This document shows, piece by piece, positions 1 to 8,193 of a stretch of 59,211 bases of DNA (its first letter is position 1; each line of letters begins with the position of its first letter). Origin of the DNA: Bacteroidales bacterium (GTDB taxonomy: Bacteria; Bacteroidota; Bacteroidia; Bacteroidales; F082); assembly GCA_028277395.1 (NCBI GenBank), contig JANQGJ010000029.1, forward strand, positions 1-59,211, written 5' to 3'. A model generated the notes under the pieces. It saw only the letters and a list, made by a program, of their open reading frames with translations. It made no database searches and was not told the origin of the DNA. The translations under genes and the position numbers were made by a program.

Positions 1-1
1 G

Positions 2-700
2 ATACTATTGAATCTGATAGGTAACGCAATTAATTTTACCCGGGATGGAGACATTTACCTTACTGTAACAGGTGAGCTGGTTAACAATGAAAAAATAAAC
101 CTGACACTATCCATTGAAGATACAGGTATTGGTATTCCTGAATCGGAACACACAACCATATTTGAGGCCTTTAAGCAAAGTAAAAGTTTTATTAGTAATG
201 AACAGAGTGGTACCGGATTAGGATTAAGTATCTCAAAAAGACTTGTTGAAGTTATGGGAGGAAATATATCGCTTGAAAGCAAAGTAGATGTAGGTAGTAA
301 GTTCACTATTAATCTGCCGGATATTGAAATCGCTTCAGATGATACACAAACATCGGAGAAAAACTTTGATAACTTACAGTTTCAGATTAAAGATAAATCA
401 ATGGACCACATCGTTACAGTTCCTGTTAATATTTCATATCAAGCTGGTAATGAAATACAAGAGGAAATGATTTCCCGATTCGGACAAAAATGGAAAATAG
501 TAAAAAGTAGTTATGTTGTTAACCATATTATTATTTTTGGAGAAGAATTATTGGAATTTGCAAAAGCTAAAAATGATAGAAACTTGATTAATGTTTGTGA
601 ATCCCTCCTTTTCTATTCAAATAATTTTGATATTGAAAATATTAATAAACTAATGGACTCACTTGGCAACATCTTCAATCGTTCTTATCTTAACTCTTAA
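2..700 (+). CDS. Sensor histidine kinase, C-terminal part (5' end outside window)
   Basis: The reading frame is already open at the first base, so only the last 232 residues are visible. They hold a HATPase_c ATP-binding domain: N-box NLIGNAINFT, G1 box DTGIGIP and G2 box GTGLGLS, ending near residue 105. About 120 further residues follow. The last ~75 are helical and resemble the tail that follows the receiver domain in many Bacteroidota hybrid kinases, but no receiver is present here. The next gene starts 14 bp downstream and begins with a receiver, so the two probably form one signalling unit. Sensory and HisKA regions lie upstream and cannot be judged. The kinase call is firm; the tail assignment is inference. 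Confidence 0.85.
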   Translation: MLLNLIGNAINFTRDGDIYLTVTGELVNNEKINLTLSIEDTGIGIPESEHTTIFEAFKQSKSFISNEQSGTGLGLSISKRLVEVMGGNISLESKVDVGSKFTINLPDIEIASDDTQTSEKNFDNLQFQIKDKSMDHIVTVPVNISYQAGNEIQEEMISRFGQKWKIVKSSYVVNHIIIFGEELLEFAKAKNDRNLINVCESLLFYSNNFDIENINKLMDSLGNIFNRSYLNS

Positions 701-714
701 AATCAAATATCCAT

Positions 715-1866
715 ATGAATAATAAATCTGAAAAAATACTTATTGTTGATGATGTATCAAAGAATATCCAAATATTAGGAAACATTTTGTCTCAGAAAGA
801 ATTTCAGATTGCCTATGCCCAAAGTGGAGAACAGGCACTGGAAATATGTAATCATCAGGAATTCGATCTCATACTACTTGACATAATGATGCCTGGTATG
901 GATGGATATGAAGTTTGTAAAAGATTAAAAAAGGATCCTAAGACAAATGAGATACCAATAATTTTTCTGACTGCAAAGGCTGATATGGATAGTATTATTA
1001 AAGGGTTTGAAACCGGAGGTCAGGATTATATCACAAAACCGTTCAATGCTGCAGAATTACTTGCCAGAGTGAATAATCATTTGCTTATAAAAAGTCAAAG
1101 GGAAACTCTGAAATCAATGAACAATCATCTTGAGGATCTGGTTAAGGAACGAACCAAAGACCTGGAGATCGCAAATCACCAGCTTAGCATACTGGATCAG
1201 GCAAAAAGTAACTTTCTTTCATTAATAAGTCATGAGATCAGAACCCCTTTGAACGGAGTTATCGGGTTAACAGAATTACTAAATCAAACAAATATTGATA
1301 ATGACCAGAAGGAATATCTCGATTATTTAAGCAAGGTTTCCAAACGTCTTGTTAATTTCAGTGATACTGCCTTACTTATTACAACTTTAAAAATTGACAG
1401 ATATTTCCCTGAGAAACTACCTGTTTCAATCAATAATATTATAAATGAAGTAATTAAGGAATACAGGAAAGATGATATAAAATCAAACCTGAATATTGAT
1501 TCTGATTTTGGTACTGAACAAATATTAGTAAAAGTTGACTCTGAACTTATAAAGAAGTGCTTTCAGATGATAATTGAGAATGCTGACAGGTTTGCAGGCG
1601 AAAATTCAAATTTGATCATATCATTACAGATTGAAGATAATATGGTTTCAGTTGTATTTAGTGATGATGGTCCCGGATTTTCTGAAACAGCTCTGTCTGG
1701 CTTGTTCGAATTATTCTCATCAGGTGATATATTACATTCTGAAGGTAGTGGACTTGGTCTTGCTGCTTCAAAACTAATACTGGATGCACATGAAGGAAGT
1801 ATTGATGTTAAAAACTCTGATAAAGGAGGTGCTCAGGTAACTGTTAAACTAAAACTACTATCATAG
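715..1866 (+). CDS. Response regulator receiver-histidine kinase (REC-HisKA-HATPase)
   Basis: This 383-residue cytoplasmic protein has an N-terminal receiver (residues 8-120; acidic pocket VDD, phosphoacceptor Asp56 in LLDIMMPGMDG, Lys108 in ITKPF). A coiled linker (~125-160) leads to a HisKA domain with His173 in SHEIRTPLNG and a HATPase_c domain (N-box IIENADRF, DDGPGF, GSGLGLA). It has no signal peptide, membrane segment or output domain. It lies 14 bp after the preceding kinase gene and is probably co-transcribed; the receiver may take phosphate from that kinase. It converges with the sugar transferase gene across 50 bp. The signal and the final target are not visible. Confidence 0.88.
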   Translation: MNNKSEKILIVDDVSKNIQILGNILSQKEFQIAYAQSGEQALEICNHQEFDLILLDIMMPGMDGYEVCKRLKKDPKTNEIPIIFLTAKADMDSIIKGFETGGQDYITKPFNAAELLARVNNHLLIKSQRETLKSMNNHLEDLVKERTKDLEIANHQLSILDQAKSNFLSLISHEIRTPLNGVIGLTELLNQTNIDNDQKEYLDYLSKVSKRLVNFSDTALLITTLKIDRYFPEKLPVSINNIINEVIKEYRKDDIKSNLNIDSDFGTEQILVKVDSELIKKCFQMIIENADRFAGENSNLIISLQIEDNMVSVVFSDDGPGFSETALSGLFELFSSGDILHSEGSGLGLAASKLILDAHEGSIDVKNSDKGGAQVTVKLKLLS

Positions 1867-1916
1867 TAAAAAAATAACAAGTGAATTGTAAGCAGGTACA
1901 GGTTTAGTATAAATGA

Positions 1917-3332
1917 TTATTTCCCCCTGCCTTGTAAAACAATCAGTACTGTATATATCAATATCTTGAAATCCATTGCTATCGACATATTCTCGAGATA
2001 AAGAATATCGTAACGAAGTCGTTCAATCATCTCATCAACATTTGAGGCATAACCAAATTTTACCTGGCCCCATGAGGTAATACCGGGTTTTATTTTCATT
2101 AACAAGCGGTAAGGAGGTGCTTTTTTCACAATTTGATCAATGTAATACTGACGTTCAGGACGTGGACCAACAAGTGACATCTCTCCTTTTAAAACTGTAT
2201 AAAACTGAGGAATCTCGTCAAGTCTTACTTTACGGATAAATTTTCCAAATGGTGTGATCCTGGGATCATCATCAGAAGACAATTGCGGGCCTTCACGCTC
2301 TGCATCGTTATACATTGATCTGAATTTGTGCATCATAAATGGCACACCTCTTTTTCCTATACGTTCCTGTGAAAACAAAATTGGACCTTTAGAGGACATT
2401 TTAACACCTATTGCAGTAAAGATATACAATGGCAATAACATTACGATCGCAACTAATGAAACTACAATATCAATTGCCCTCTTAACCGTTTGCTGCCAGG
2501 CTGGCATTAGGTCTGGTGAAATCTCAATCAATGGCGTATGGAAAATACCAGAGACTTTCACCGTTCCAAAGATAATATCCTGCATCAACGGAATTACTTT
2601 TATAAGAACATTTGTTGTTTCAAGTTCGGTAATAATTCTTTCCACTGTATCAATTTCCGAACGTTCAATAGCAATAATTACCTCTTCAATCTGATACTCG
2701 GTTATTAACCTGTTTAAATCTTTATAAGCTCCAAGATGTGGTAAATACTGACCTATCTTGAAGTATTTGAAATCATGTACATTAACAAAACCAACGAACT
2801 TATTCCCTGAAGATAATTCCTGCTTAGTAATATCATTATAAACTTTTACAGCATTTCCATTACTACCAACAATAACAGTTTTGAATCCCAGTTTGCCAGA
2901 GTGAATTTTTCTTACAGTTGATGTTGTAATAATTAACCGGAAGCTGTAGGTAAGAACAAACTGGTAGAAGAATAAAGTTATAAACGACTGATAATATGAT
3001 TTATAAGTAAGAATTATATCATCAAGAATCAAAACAAAAAATATGATGGTAACACCTATCAATGTTACGAAAAAGGTTTGTCCAAGTTCTTTAAGCCTTG
3101 CTTTTCTGTAAATTCTTCGATACGAACCAATTACGATATAAAGTGTAAGCCAAAAAAAAGGAACTACAAGTAATCCAAGCCATAGTTTATTATCCTGCCA
3201 AATAGATTCTATGTGAGAAAAAAGAGTTGAATCTTCAGTATATTTTCTATAGATATAAAATAATACCCAGGCCAATGATGCTGCCAACCAATCAAAAAAC
3301 ACATATTTTGTAACCTGTAATCGTCTGTTCAT
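1917..3332 (-). CDS. Polyprenyl-phosphate sugar-1-phosphate transferase (exopolysaccharide initiation)
   Basis: This 471-residue inner-membrane protein belongs to the WcaJ/WbaP-like family, which starts exopolysaccharide or O-antigen units by moving a sugar-1-phosphate from a nucleotide sugar onto undecaprenyl phosphate. The N-terminal ~140 residues contain four hydrophobic segments. A CoA-binding-like nucleotide fold follows (about 148-250), then the bacterial sugar transferase domain (about 285-471) with KRAIDIV, QERIGKRG, KFRSM, RLDEIPQ and SLVGPRP. Length is normal for the family. It is the last gene of a minus-strand run after the lipoprotein (6 bp gap) and the Gfo/Idh oxidoreductase. 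The sugar transferred cannot be told from sequence. Confidence 0.93.
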   Translation of the reverse strand: MNRRLQVTKYVFFDWLAASLAWVLFYIYRKYTEDSTLFSHIESIWQDNKLWLGLLVVPFFWLTLYIVIGSYRRIYRKARLKELGQTFFVTLIGVTIIFFVLILDDIILTYKSYYQSFITLFFYQFVLTYSFRLIITTSTVRKIHSGKLGFKTVIVGSNGNAVKVYNDITKQELSSGNKFVGFVNVHDFKYFKIGQYLPHLGAYKDLNRLITEYQIEEVIIAIERSEIDTVERIITELETTNVLIKVIPLMQDIIFGTVKVSGIFHTPLIEISPDLMPAWQQTVKRAIDIVVSLVAIVMLLPLYIFTAIGVKMSSKGPILFSQERIGKRGVPFMMHKFRSMYNDAEREGPQLSSDDDPRITPFGKFIRKVRLDEIPQFYTVLKGEMSLVGPRPERQYYIDQIVKKAPPYRLLMKIKPGITSWGQVKFGYASNVDEMIERLRYDILYLENMSIAMDFKILIYTVLIVLQGRGK

Positions 3333-3338
3333 ATCTTA

Positions 3339-4265
3339 TTATCTATAAACAATTTTAATATTATCCAACAAAATGTCAGCATCAGAAGTTCCTGATTCCA
3401 AACCAGCTTTAAAAATTACCTTATAATCTAATGCATTAGGAAACAATGAAAGATTTGACCCAAGATTTATATATATTTTTTTCCATTCATCAGTATGATT
3501 CAAAATTACCAGGTCTCTTTCATCCCATCCACTGGAACTCCTTATAAGTAATCCAATCTGAGTATAATTATTAACCTTGAAATTTAGTTCCAATACAATA
3601 ATGGTACCAGGAGTCTGTATTTCAAAACTATTATAAGAAACTCCGATAAACTGCTTCTTATCTTCAGTAAGGTTGATCAGTCCTGAATATTTTGAATTTG
3701 GACTCAAAAAAGCCACCGGATTGTTCTCAGGTAATGTTTGAACTATCTCAGCATGCTCCTCTAATGTGTCGCCGGAATATACAATCGAAATATTTGATGT
3801 TTCAAAATCTTCAAGCCATGCAAATTTTGTATCAGGATAGTACGTTGTGGTTAATGTTCCCAGTGATTGTGTCGTTCCCGGCACAAAGTCAAACTCCTCA
3901 TAAACAAGAGGTTTGTAAAAAGGATAAGGAACCCGTGTACTCGATATACCGTTAAGCTTGATACCGGGTCTGATCTCCAGTTTATGCTTTCCTTCAGCAA
4001 GAGCCGGGAACACTAATGGTACTGTATCAGAAGGATCAAATTCGAATACACCAATTAATCCATCATCAATATACACCCAAATATCTGCAATATCCTCAGA
4101 GTTTGTGCCTTCATCAGGGTAATAGGTAGTCAAATTAATCCTGTCAATGCTGATATATGCGGGAATTGTTTGATTGCCTTCGAACTTATAACAACCAACA
4201 AAAAGAATACTTGTAAGTAACAATATTATGAAAAAATAATAAAAATGTAATTCTCTTCTCAACAT
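3339..4265 (-). CDS. Predicted lipoprotein of unknown function
   Basis: This 308-residue protein begins with a hydrophobic signal sequence ending in a lipobox (LFVGC, Cys about 25), so it should be lipid-anchored in the envelope. The mature part is rich in beta-forming residues. A middle segment resembles a small carrier/PEGA-like fold (VYIDDGLIGVFEFD), and the last ~130 residues (from WLEDFE) look like a jelly-roll: aromatic-rich strands ending with LLDNIKIVYR. I do not recognise a named family. It sits 6 bp upstream of the sugar transferase gene and 62 bp downstream of the Gfo/Idh gene, which suggests a link to surface polysaccharide; that is context only. Confidence 0.7.
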   Translation of the reverse strand: MLRRELHFYYFFIILLLTSILFVGCYKFEGNQTIPAYISIDRINLTTYYPDEGTNSEDIADIWVYIDDGLIGVFEFDPSDTVPLVFPALAEGKHKLEIRPGIKLNGISSTRVPYPFYKPLVYEEFDFVPGTTQSLGTLTTTYYPDTKFAWLEDFETSNISIVYSGDTLEEHAEIVQTLPENNPVAFLSPNSKYSGLINLTEDKKQFIGVSYNSFEIQTPGTIIVLELNFKVNNYTQIGLLIRSSSGWDERDLVILNHTDEWKKIYINLGSNLSLFPNALDYKVIFKAGLESGTSDADILLDNIKIVYR

Positions 4266-4327
4266 TTATTTCATTAATGATAGTTATAACGAGTAATTAA
4301 GATTGATATTGTCACCTGCAAAATATT

Positions 4328-5314
4328 TTAAAGAGTATTGGATGAATTACCAATTTCATCCATGATCATATGTGCTACATTAAGTGCATTATAACCATCT
4401 TCAATTGTTACTGTTGGAGTAGTATTATTAAGAACAGAATCCTTGAAACTTTTCAGCTCTTCAACAATTGCATTTATACTTGTAATTTCAGGTTTGTCAA
4501 AATAGATTCTTCTCTTCTTCTTATCAGGACCTAAATCAATAACCATTGCCATTGGATCTTCAGGTTCACTGTCAAGTTCTTCCATTTTTACTATTTCGGT
4601 TACTTTATCAAGAAAATCAACAGTAATATATGCATCACGCTGGAAGAATCTGGTCTTTCTCATATTCTTTAGAGAGATCCTGCTTGCTGTCAGATTGGCA
4701 ACTGCACCACTTTCAAATTCGAGACGCGCATTTGCAATATCAGGAGTATCACTTACCACATTTACTCCACTTGCTTTAACATTAGTTACTTCAGAACCAA
4801 CCGCTTTAAGAATAATGTCAATATCATGGATCATAAGATCGAGCACAACAGGAACATCTGTTCCACGAGGATTAAAATGTGCCAGGCGATGACTTTCAAT
4901 AAACATGGGCTTTGAAAGAGCTTCACCAGCAGCAATAAAAGCCGGATTAAATCTTTCTACATGTCCAACCTGTACCTTCACATTTTTATCTTTTGCAAGC
5001 TCTATTAATTCACGAGCTTCATCAGGCGTTGTAACAATCGGTTTTTCTATGAATACATGCTTTAAATTTTCAAGTGCACTTTTAGCGCAAGAAAAATGTG
5101 ATATGGTTGGTGTAACAATGTCAACCACATCAACTGCTTTAATAAGTTCATCAATATTGTGGAATCCTTTAATTCCATATTCTTTTTCAACTTCTTTAAG
5201 GCATTCAGAATCTATATCATAAAATCCTACGAGGTCATAACCTTCAATTTCTTTGATACATCTTATATGTATTTTGCCTAAATGGCCTGCACCTAATACT
5301 CCAATTTTCAACAT
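4328..5314 (-). CDS. Gfo/Idh/MocA-family NAD(P)-dependent oxidoreductase
   Basis: This 328-residue cytoplasmic protein has an N-terminal Rossmann fold (GVLGAGHLG, residues 5-13) and the family catalytic motif EKP (Lys91), followed by the C-terminal alpha/beta substrate domain containing MIHDIDI. The family acts on sugars, nucleotide sugars, inositols or biliverdin-type substrates. Placement ahead of an envelope lipoprotein and a sugar-phosphate transferase makes a nucleotide-sugar substrate reasonable but unproven. The start codon lies 17 bp downstream of a TACTTTTG box, so the leader is very short. It is divergent from pcm with a 76 bp gap. Confidence 0.9.
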   Translation of the reverse strand: MLKIGVLGAGHLGKIHIRCIKEIEGYDLVGFYDIDSECLKEVEKEYGIKGFHNIDELIKAVDVVDIVTPTISHFSCAKSALENLKHVFIEKPIVTTPDEARELIELAKDKNVKVQVGHVERFNPAFIAAGEALSKPMFIESHRLAHFNPRGTDVPVVLDLMIHDIDIILKAVGSEVTNVKASGVNVVSDTPDIANARLEFESGAVANLTASRISLKNMRKTRFFQRDAYITVDFLDKVTEIVKMEELDSEPEDPMAMVIDLGPDKKKRRIYFDKPEITSINAIVEELKSFKDSVLNNTTPTVTIEDGYNALNVAHMIMDEIGNSSNTL

Positions 5315-5331
5315 AGTTTATAAAATTTTGG

Positions 5332-5339
5332 CAAAAGTA
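5332..5339 (-). promoter_or_regulatory. Candidate -7 box (TACTTTTG) for the Gfo/Idh gene
   Basis: Reading the minus strand, TACTTTTG matches the Bacteroidota sigma-A -7 element TAnnTTTG. It lies 17 bp before the ATG, implying a leader of roughly 10-15 nt. A TTGACA occurs upstream (5351-5356) but only 11 bp away, too close to be the matching -33 element. Confidence 0.45.
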
Positions 5340-5362
5340 ATTTTTCTTGCTGTCAATATTCC

Positions 5363-5370
5363 TATTTTCG
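5363..5370 (+). promoter_or_regulatory. Weak candidate -7 box (TATTTTCG) for pcm
   Basis: TATTTTCG has one mismatch to TAnnTTTG and ends 20 bp before the pcm ATG at 5391. No upstream TTG sits at the expected ~20 bp spacing. Its position just ahead of the conserved protein start supports that ATG as the real start. Confidence 0.3.
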
Positions 5371-5390
5371 TACAAATTATTTTAAAAAAT

Positions 5391-6038
5391 ATGCTAGACA
5401 CATATCGTCACAAAGGAATGCGGAAGAAACTGGTTGAAAGCATTAAACAAAAAGGAATTACGAACGAAAACATTTTAAATGCCATAAATAAAATACCCAG
5501 GCATTTATTCCTCGATTCTTCGTTTTTGGAATATGCTTATGATGACAAACCATTTCCTATTGGTTCAGGACAAACAATATCTCAACCCTATACTGTAGCC
5601 TTTCAATCACAATTACTTGATGTGCAAAAAGGAAATAAAGTACTTGAGATAGGTTCAGGATCAGGATACCAGGCTTGTGTTCTGGAAGAACTGGGAGCTA
5701 AGGTTTTCAGCATTGAGAGACAAAAGAAGTTATATCTGAAAACAAAGACCTTTATTGCCGAATTGGGTTATAAAGCAAGATTTTTTTATGGCGATGGAAA
5801 TAAAGGAGTACCAGCATTCGCACCCTATGACAGAATATTAATAACTGCTGCTGCACCTGAGATATCAAATGAGCTGTTAAAACAACTTAAACCGGGAGGA
5901 AAATTGATCGTTCCACTGGGTAAAGGTGATGTCCAGACTATGATAAGAATTACTAAAACTGCTGACAATAAGTTAATCGAAGAGAAATTTGGAAGCTTTC
6001 GATTCGTACCAATGCTCAGGAATAAGGCAGATGATTAA
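5391..6038 (+). CDS. pcm: Protein-L-isoaspartate O-methyltransferase
   Basis: This SAM-dependent methyltransferase repairs isoaspartyl residues in aged proteins. The 215-residue product shows IPRHLFLD (35-42), GSGQTISQPY (58-67) and the SAM-binding motif VLEIGSGSGYQ (84-94), all typical of the family. The frame stays open upstream to 5253, but those extra 46 residues overlap the divergent Gfo/Idh gene and lie outside the family boundary, so the ATG at 5391 is chosen. The C-terminus (FVPMLRNKADD) is complete. The gene is followed by the tRNA-Pro on the other strand. Confidence 0.93.
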   Translation: MLDTYRHKGMRKKLVESIKQKGITNENILNAINKIPRHLFLDSSFLEYAYDDKPFPIGSGQTISQPYTVAFQSQLLDVQKGNKVLEIGSGSGYQACVLEELGAKVFSIERQKKLYLKTKTFIAELGYKARFFYGDGNKGVPAFAPYDRILITAAAPEISNELLKQLKPGGKLIVPLGKGDVQTMIRITKTADNKLIEEKFGSFRFVPMLRNKADD

Positions 6039-6171
6039 TTAATAGAGATAATCTATTTGTGATTCTTGAACATACAAGGTGTTTGGGTCTGATAAACTTC
6101 ACCCGGCTTTTTCACCTTACTATCATTATCTCTGTTAACTCCGGAGATTTTTCTTTATACAACCTAACTAC

Positions 6172-6201
6172 AAAAAAAGTCCCTTTCTACAAAGAGACTT
6201 T
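6172..6201 (-). terminator. Intrinsic terminator of tRNA-Pro
   Basis: On the minus strand an 11-bp stem with one G-T pair (AAAGTCTCTTT / AAAGGGACTTT) and the loop GTAG is followed by a run of T. It begins only 3 bp after the tRNA 3' end, so the tRNA is a single-gene transcript. Confidence 0.85.
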
Positions 6202-6204
6202 CTG

Positions 6205-6278
6205 TCGGAGTGGCCCGACTCGAACGGGCGACCACTTGCACCCCATGCAAGCATGCTAGCCAACTGCACCACACCCCG
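6205..6278 (-). tRNA. tRNA-Pro (anticodon GGG)
   Basis: The minus strand folds into a complete 74-nt cloverleaf. The acceptor is CGGGGTG/CACTCCG with one G-T pair; the D stem is GTGC/GCAT with GG in the loop. The anticodon stem is CTTGC/GCAAG around ATGGGGT, giving anticodon GGG with G37 as expected for proline. The variable region is 5 nt, the T stem GCCCG/CGGGC around TTCGAGT, and the discriminator is A. CCA is not encoded (the next bases are CAG). It reads CCC and CCU codons. A promoter and terminator flank it closely. Confidence 0.95.
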
Positions 6279-6288
6279 TAATTCTGTG

Positions 6289-6320
6289 CAAAAATAGCAT
6301 ATTTTGTACTTGTCTGGCAA
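6289..6320 (-). promoter_or_regulatory. Promoter of tRNA-Pro (TTG-N21-TATTTTTG)
   Basis: On the minus strand TTG (6318-6320) lies 21 bp upstream of TATTTTTG (6289-6296), a full match to the Bacteroidota TTG / TAnnTTTG promoter. Transcription would start within a few bases of the tRNA 5' end at 6278. This is one of the best-formed promoters in the window. Confidence 0.65.
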
Positions 6321-6503
6321 TGCAAAACAAACATTTTTATCCTTTTGGTTGTCAGTTATAACATATGCCTGATCTATAAATATTGAATATTGTACAGGAC
6401 ATAATGTCATTAATATTCTATTTACGGTGTTAAATTGAAGCGATTAAGTATATTGGCATTTTTATTGCCTTTAGAATTAAAAAATAATTAACAAGACAAT
6501 ATA

Positions 6504-7445
6504 ATGGAAAAAACTAAATGTTTGATAATAGGTTCCGGCCCTGCTGGTTATACAGCAGCAATATATGCAGCACGTGCTGATCTGAGTCCGGTTATGTACG
6601 AAGGTCTTCAACCCGGTGGACAACTAACTACTACAACCGAGGTTGACAATTTTCCCGGTTACCCTGATGGAATTGATGGTCCTGCACTTATGGAGGATTT
6701 AAAGAAACAAGCTCAAAGATTTGGTACTGATACAAGGTGGGGCATGATAACAAACATTGATACTACACAGAGACCATTTACAGTAGATATTGATGATGGT
6801 AACCAGATTTCTGCAGAAACTGTTATAATTGCTACCGGTGCTACTGCACAATACCTTGGGCTTGAATCTGAAGAGAGATTTAAAGGAGGAGGTGTTTCAG
6901 CATGTGCTACCTGCGACGGATTCTTTTATAAAGGTAAAGATGTTGCTGTTGTTGGTGGTGGTGATACGGCTGCTGAAGAAGCTACTTACCTTGCAAACAT
7001 TGTTAATAAAGTTTACCTGATCCACAGACGCGATGAACTCAGAGCCTCAAAAGCAATGGTAAAAAGAGTTATGAATACTCCAAATATTGAGATCCTGTGG
7101 GATACCGAGGTAAAAGAAATTACCGGGACTGAAGAAGGGTTTACCAAAGCACTTGATGGAGCAATTGTATATAATAATAAAACCGGTGAAGAAAGAAGAA
7201 TCGACATTGAAGGTTTCTTTGTGGCTATAGGTCATAAACCAAACACACAGCTTTTCGCCAACAAACTTGACATGGACGAAACTGGTTACCTTATCACTAA
7301 ACCTGATTCTACAGCAACAAACATTCCGGGTATATATGCAGCAGGAGATGTTCAGGATAAACATTATCGTCAGGCTATAACAGCAGCAGGAACAGGGTGT
7401 ATGGCTGCCATAGAATCGGAACGGTTTTTAGGTGAACAGAAGTAA
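6504..7445 (+). CDS. trxB: Thioredoxin-disulfide reductase
   Basis: This 313-residue FAD/NADPH flavoenzyme reduces thioredoxin in the cytoplasm. It has the FAD-binding motif GSGPAG near residue 10, the redox-active CATC pair (Cys134 and Cys137 in ACATCDG), the NADPH-binding GGGDTA (151-156) and the C-terminal FAD motif IYAAGDV. Length and order match low-molecular-weight TrxR exactly. It appears monocistronic: a strong hairpin follows 55 bp after the stop and the next gene is on the opposite strand. I found no clear promoter box in the 225 bp between the tRNA and its start. Confidence 0.97.
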   Translation: MEKTKCLIIGSGPAGYTAAIYAARADLSPVMYEGLQPGGQLTTTTEVDNFPGYPDGIDGPALMEDLKKQAQRFGTDTRWGMITNIDTTQRPFTVDIDDGNQISAETVIIATGATAQYLGLESEERFKGGGVSACATCDGFFYKGKDVAVVGGGDTAAEEATYLANIVNKVYLIHRRDELRASKAMVKRVMNTPNIEILWDTEVKEITGTEEGFTKALDGAIVYNNKTGEERRIDIEGFFVAIGHKPNTQLFANKLDMDETGYLITKPDSTATNIPGIYAAGDVQDKHYRQAITAAGTGCMAAIESERFLGEQK

Positions 7446-7500
7446 ATATCCAAAGTTGAAATAACTACCTTAAGTACTCATTTTGGGGTAATATAAAAGA

Positions 7501-7528
7501 GGCTGTCTCAAAGGTAACTGAGACAGCC
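7501..7528. terminator. Bidirectional hairpin terminator between trxB and the lipoprotein gene
   Basis: A perfect 10-bp inverted repeat, GGCTGTCTCA / TGAGACAGCC, with an 8-nt loop lies between two convergent genes. T-rich DNA follows on each strand (TTCTAT on plus, TCTTTTATATT on minus), so it can serve both genes. Confidence 0.8.
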
Positions 7529-7547
7529 TTCTATAAACGATTTGTGA

Positions 7548-7973
7548 TTATTTTCCTGATATACTCAAAGATGTAGATACTGTAAAGCTCTCGCCTACAT
7601 GAGTACCTGACTTAACATTTCCTGTTATATTAAATGTCCAGGAACCACCTAGTTTTGGGAAATACTCTGTAAAAGTAAAAGGATCGCCTTTAAGCTGAAT
7701 TGTACCATTACCGGTGAATGTTTCAGTACCTGCTCCACCTGGTGCAACTACCTCTACTTTGATCATTTCCCAATCATCTGTTGTACATGTTATGTAAAAG
7801 TCGAGCACCTGGACTCCACCTGCATCAACAGAATAGTAAGTTGCAGAAAAACCTGGCACATAAGGTGCTGGTGGTGGTGGTTCCGGATCATCATCCTTAT
7901 TACATGATCCATATACCATTGTCATACTCAACAGTACAACTCCAATCAATTTTAATAAATTCTTCGCATTCAT
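7548..7973 (-). CDS. Small predicted lipoprotein
   Basis: The product (141 residues from the ATG at 7973; an in-frame ATG at 8003 would add 10) has a signal peptide NLLKLIGVVLLSMTM and a lipobox VYGSC followed by KDDD, which in Bacteroidota often directs lipoproteins to the outer surface. A proline spacer (PEPPPPAP) leads to a ~110-residue beta-rich domain with no motif I recognise. The start at 7973 gives a better-placed signal peptide. It lies downstream of the LytTR regulator on the same strand, separated by ~220 bp that carry two copies of a 13-mer in operator-like spacing, so it may be a target of that two-component system. Confidence 0.72.
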   Translation of the reverse strand: MNAKNLLKLIGVVLLSMTMVYGSCNKDDDPEPPPPAPYVPGFSATYYSVDAGGVQVLDFYITCTTDDWEMIKVEVVAPGGAGTETFTGNGTIQLKGDPFTFTEYFPKLGGSWTFNITGNVKSGTHVGESFTVSTSLSISGK

Positions 7974-8085
7974 TCCATTTAGTTTTGAGTTTGTCAATGA
8001 CAAACGGATTAATATTCTGACTCAAAACTAACCTAACCCATATAGTATTTGCAACTTAGATGAACATATGCTAATATTTATCAAT

Positions 8086-8119
8086 TATTCGTGCGCAAGG
8101 TATGAATATTCGTGCGCAA
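8086..8119. repeat. Two direct copies of TATTCGTGCGCAA, 21 bp apart (candidate operator)
   Basis: The 13-mer TATTCGTGCGCAA occurs at 8086-8098 and again at 8107-8119 without a mismatch, an exact start-to-start period of 21 bp, or two turns of the helix. LytTR-type response regulators are known to bind paired direct repeats of about this spacing. The repeats lie between the LytTR regulator gene and the small lipoprotein gene, ~115 bp upstream of the latter's ATG. Its GC-rich core stands out from the AT-rich surroundings. Binding by the neighbouring regulator is inference. Confidence 0.7.
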
Positions 8120-8193
8120 AGATTGAGAGCCTATAACAATGGTAAGAATGTATTGACAATTAACCTCACCAATACCAGAATCAAATTTTATTC

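Noticed and set aside
2254..2694. 146-codon plus-strand frame inside the sugar transferase gene
   Set aside because: It lies wholly antisense to a gene with all family motifs and has no motif of its own.
5253..5390. Longer pcm start with 46 extra residues
   Set aside because: The extension overlaps the divergent Gfo/Idh gene and lies upstream of the conserved protein start and of the weak -7 box.
6474..6496. Rex half-site TTAACAA upstream of trxB
   Set aside because: Only one half is present; the partner half does not match.
7501..7528. Insertion-sequence end (GAGGCTGTCTCA resembles some IS termini)
   Set aside because: It is a perfect hairpin between two convergent genes with T-rich flanks, and there is no transposase or second end nearby.
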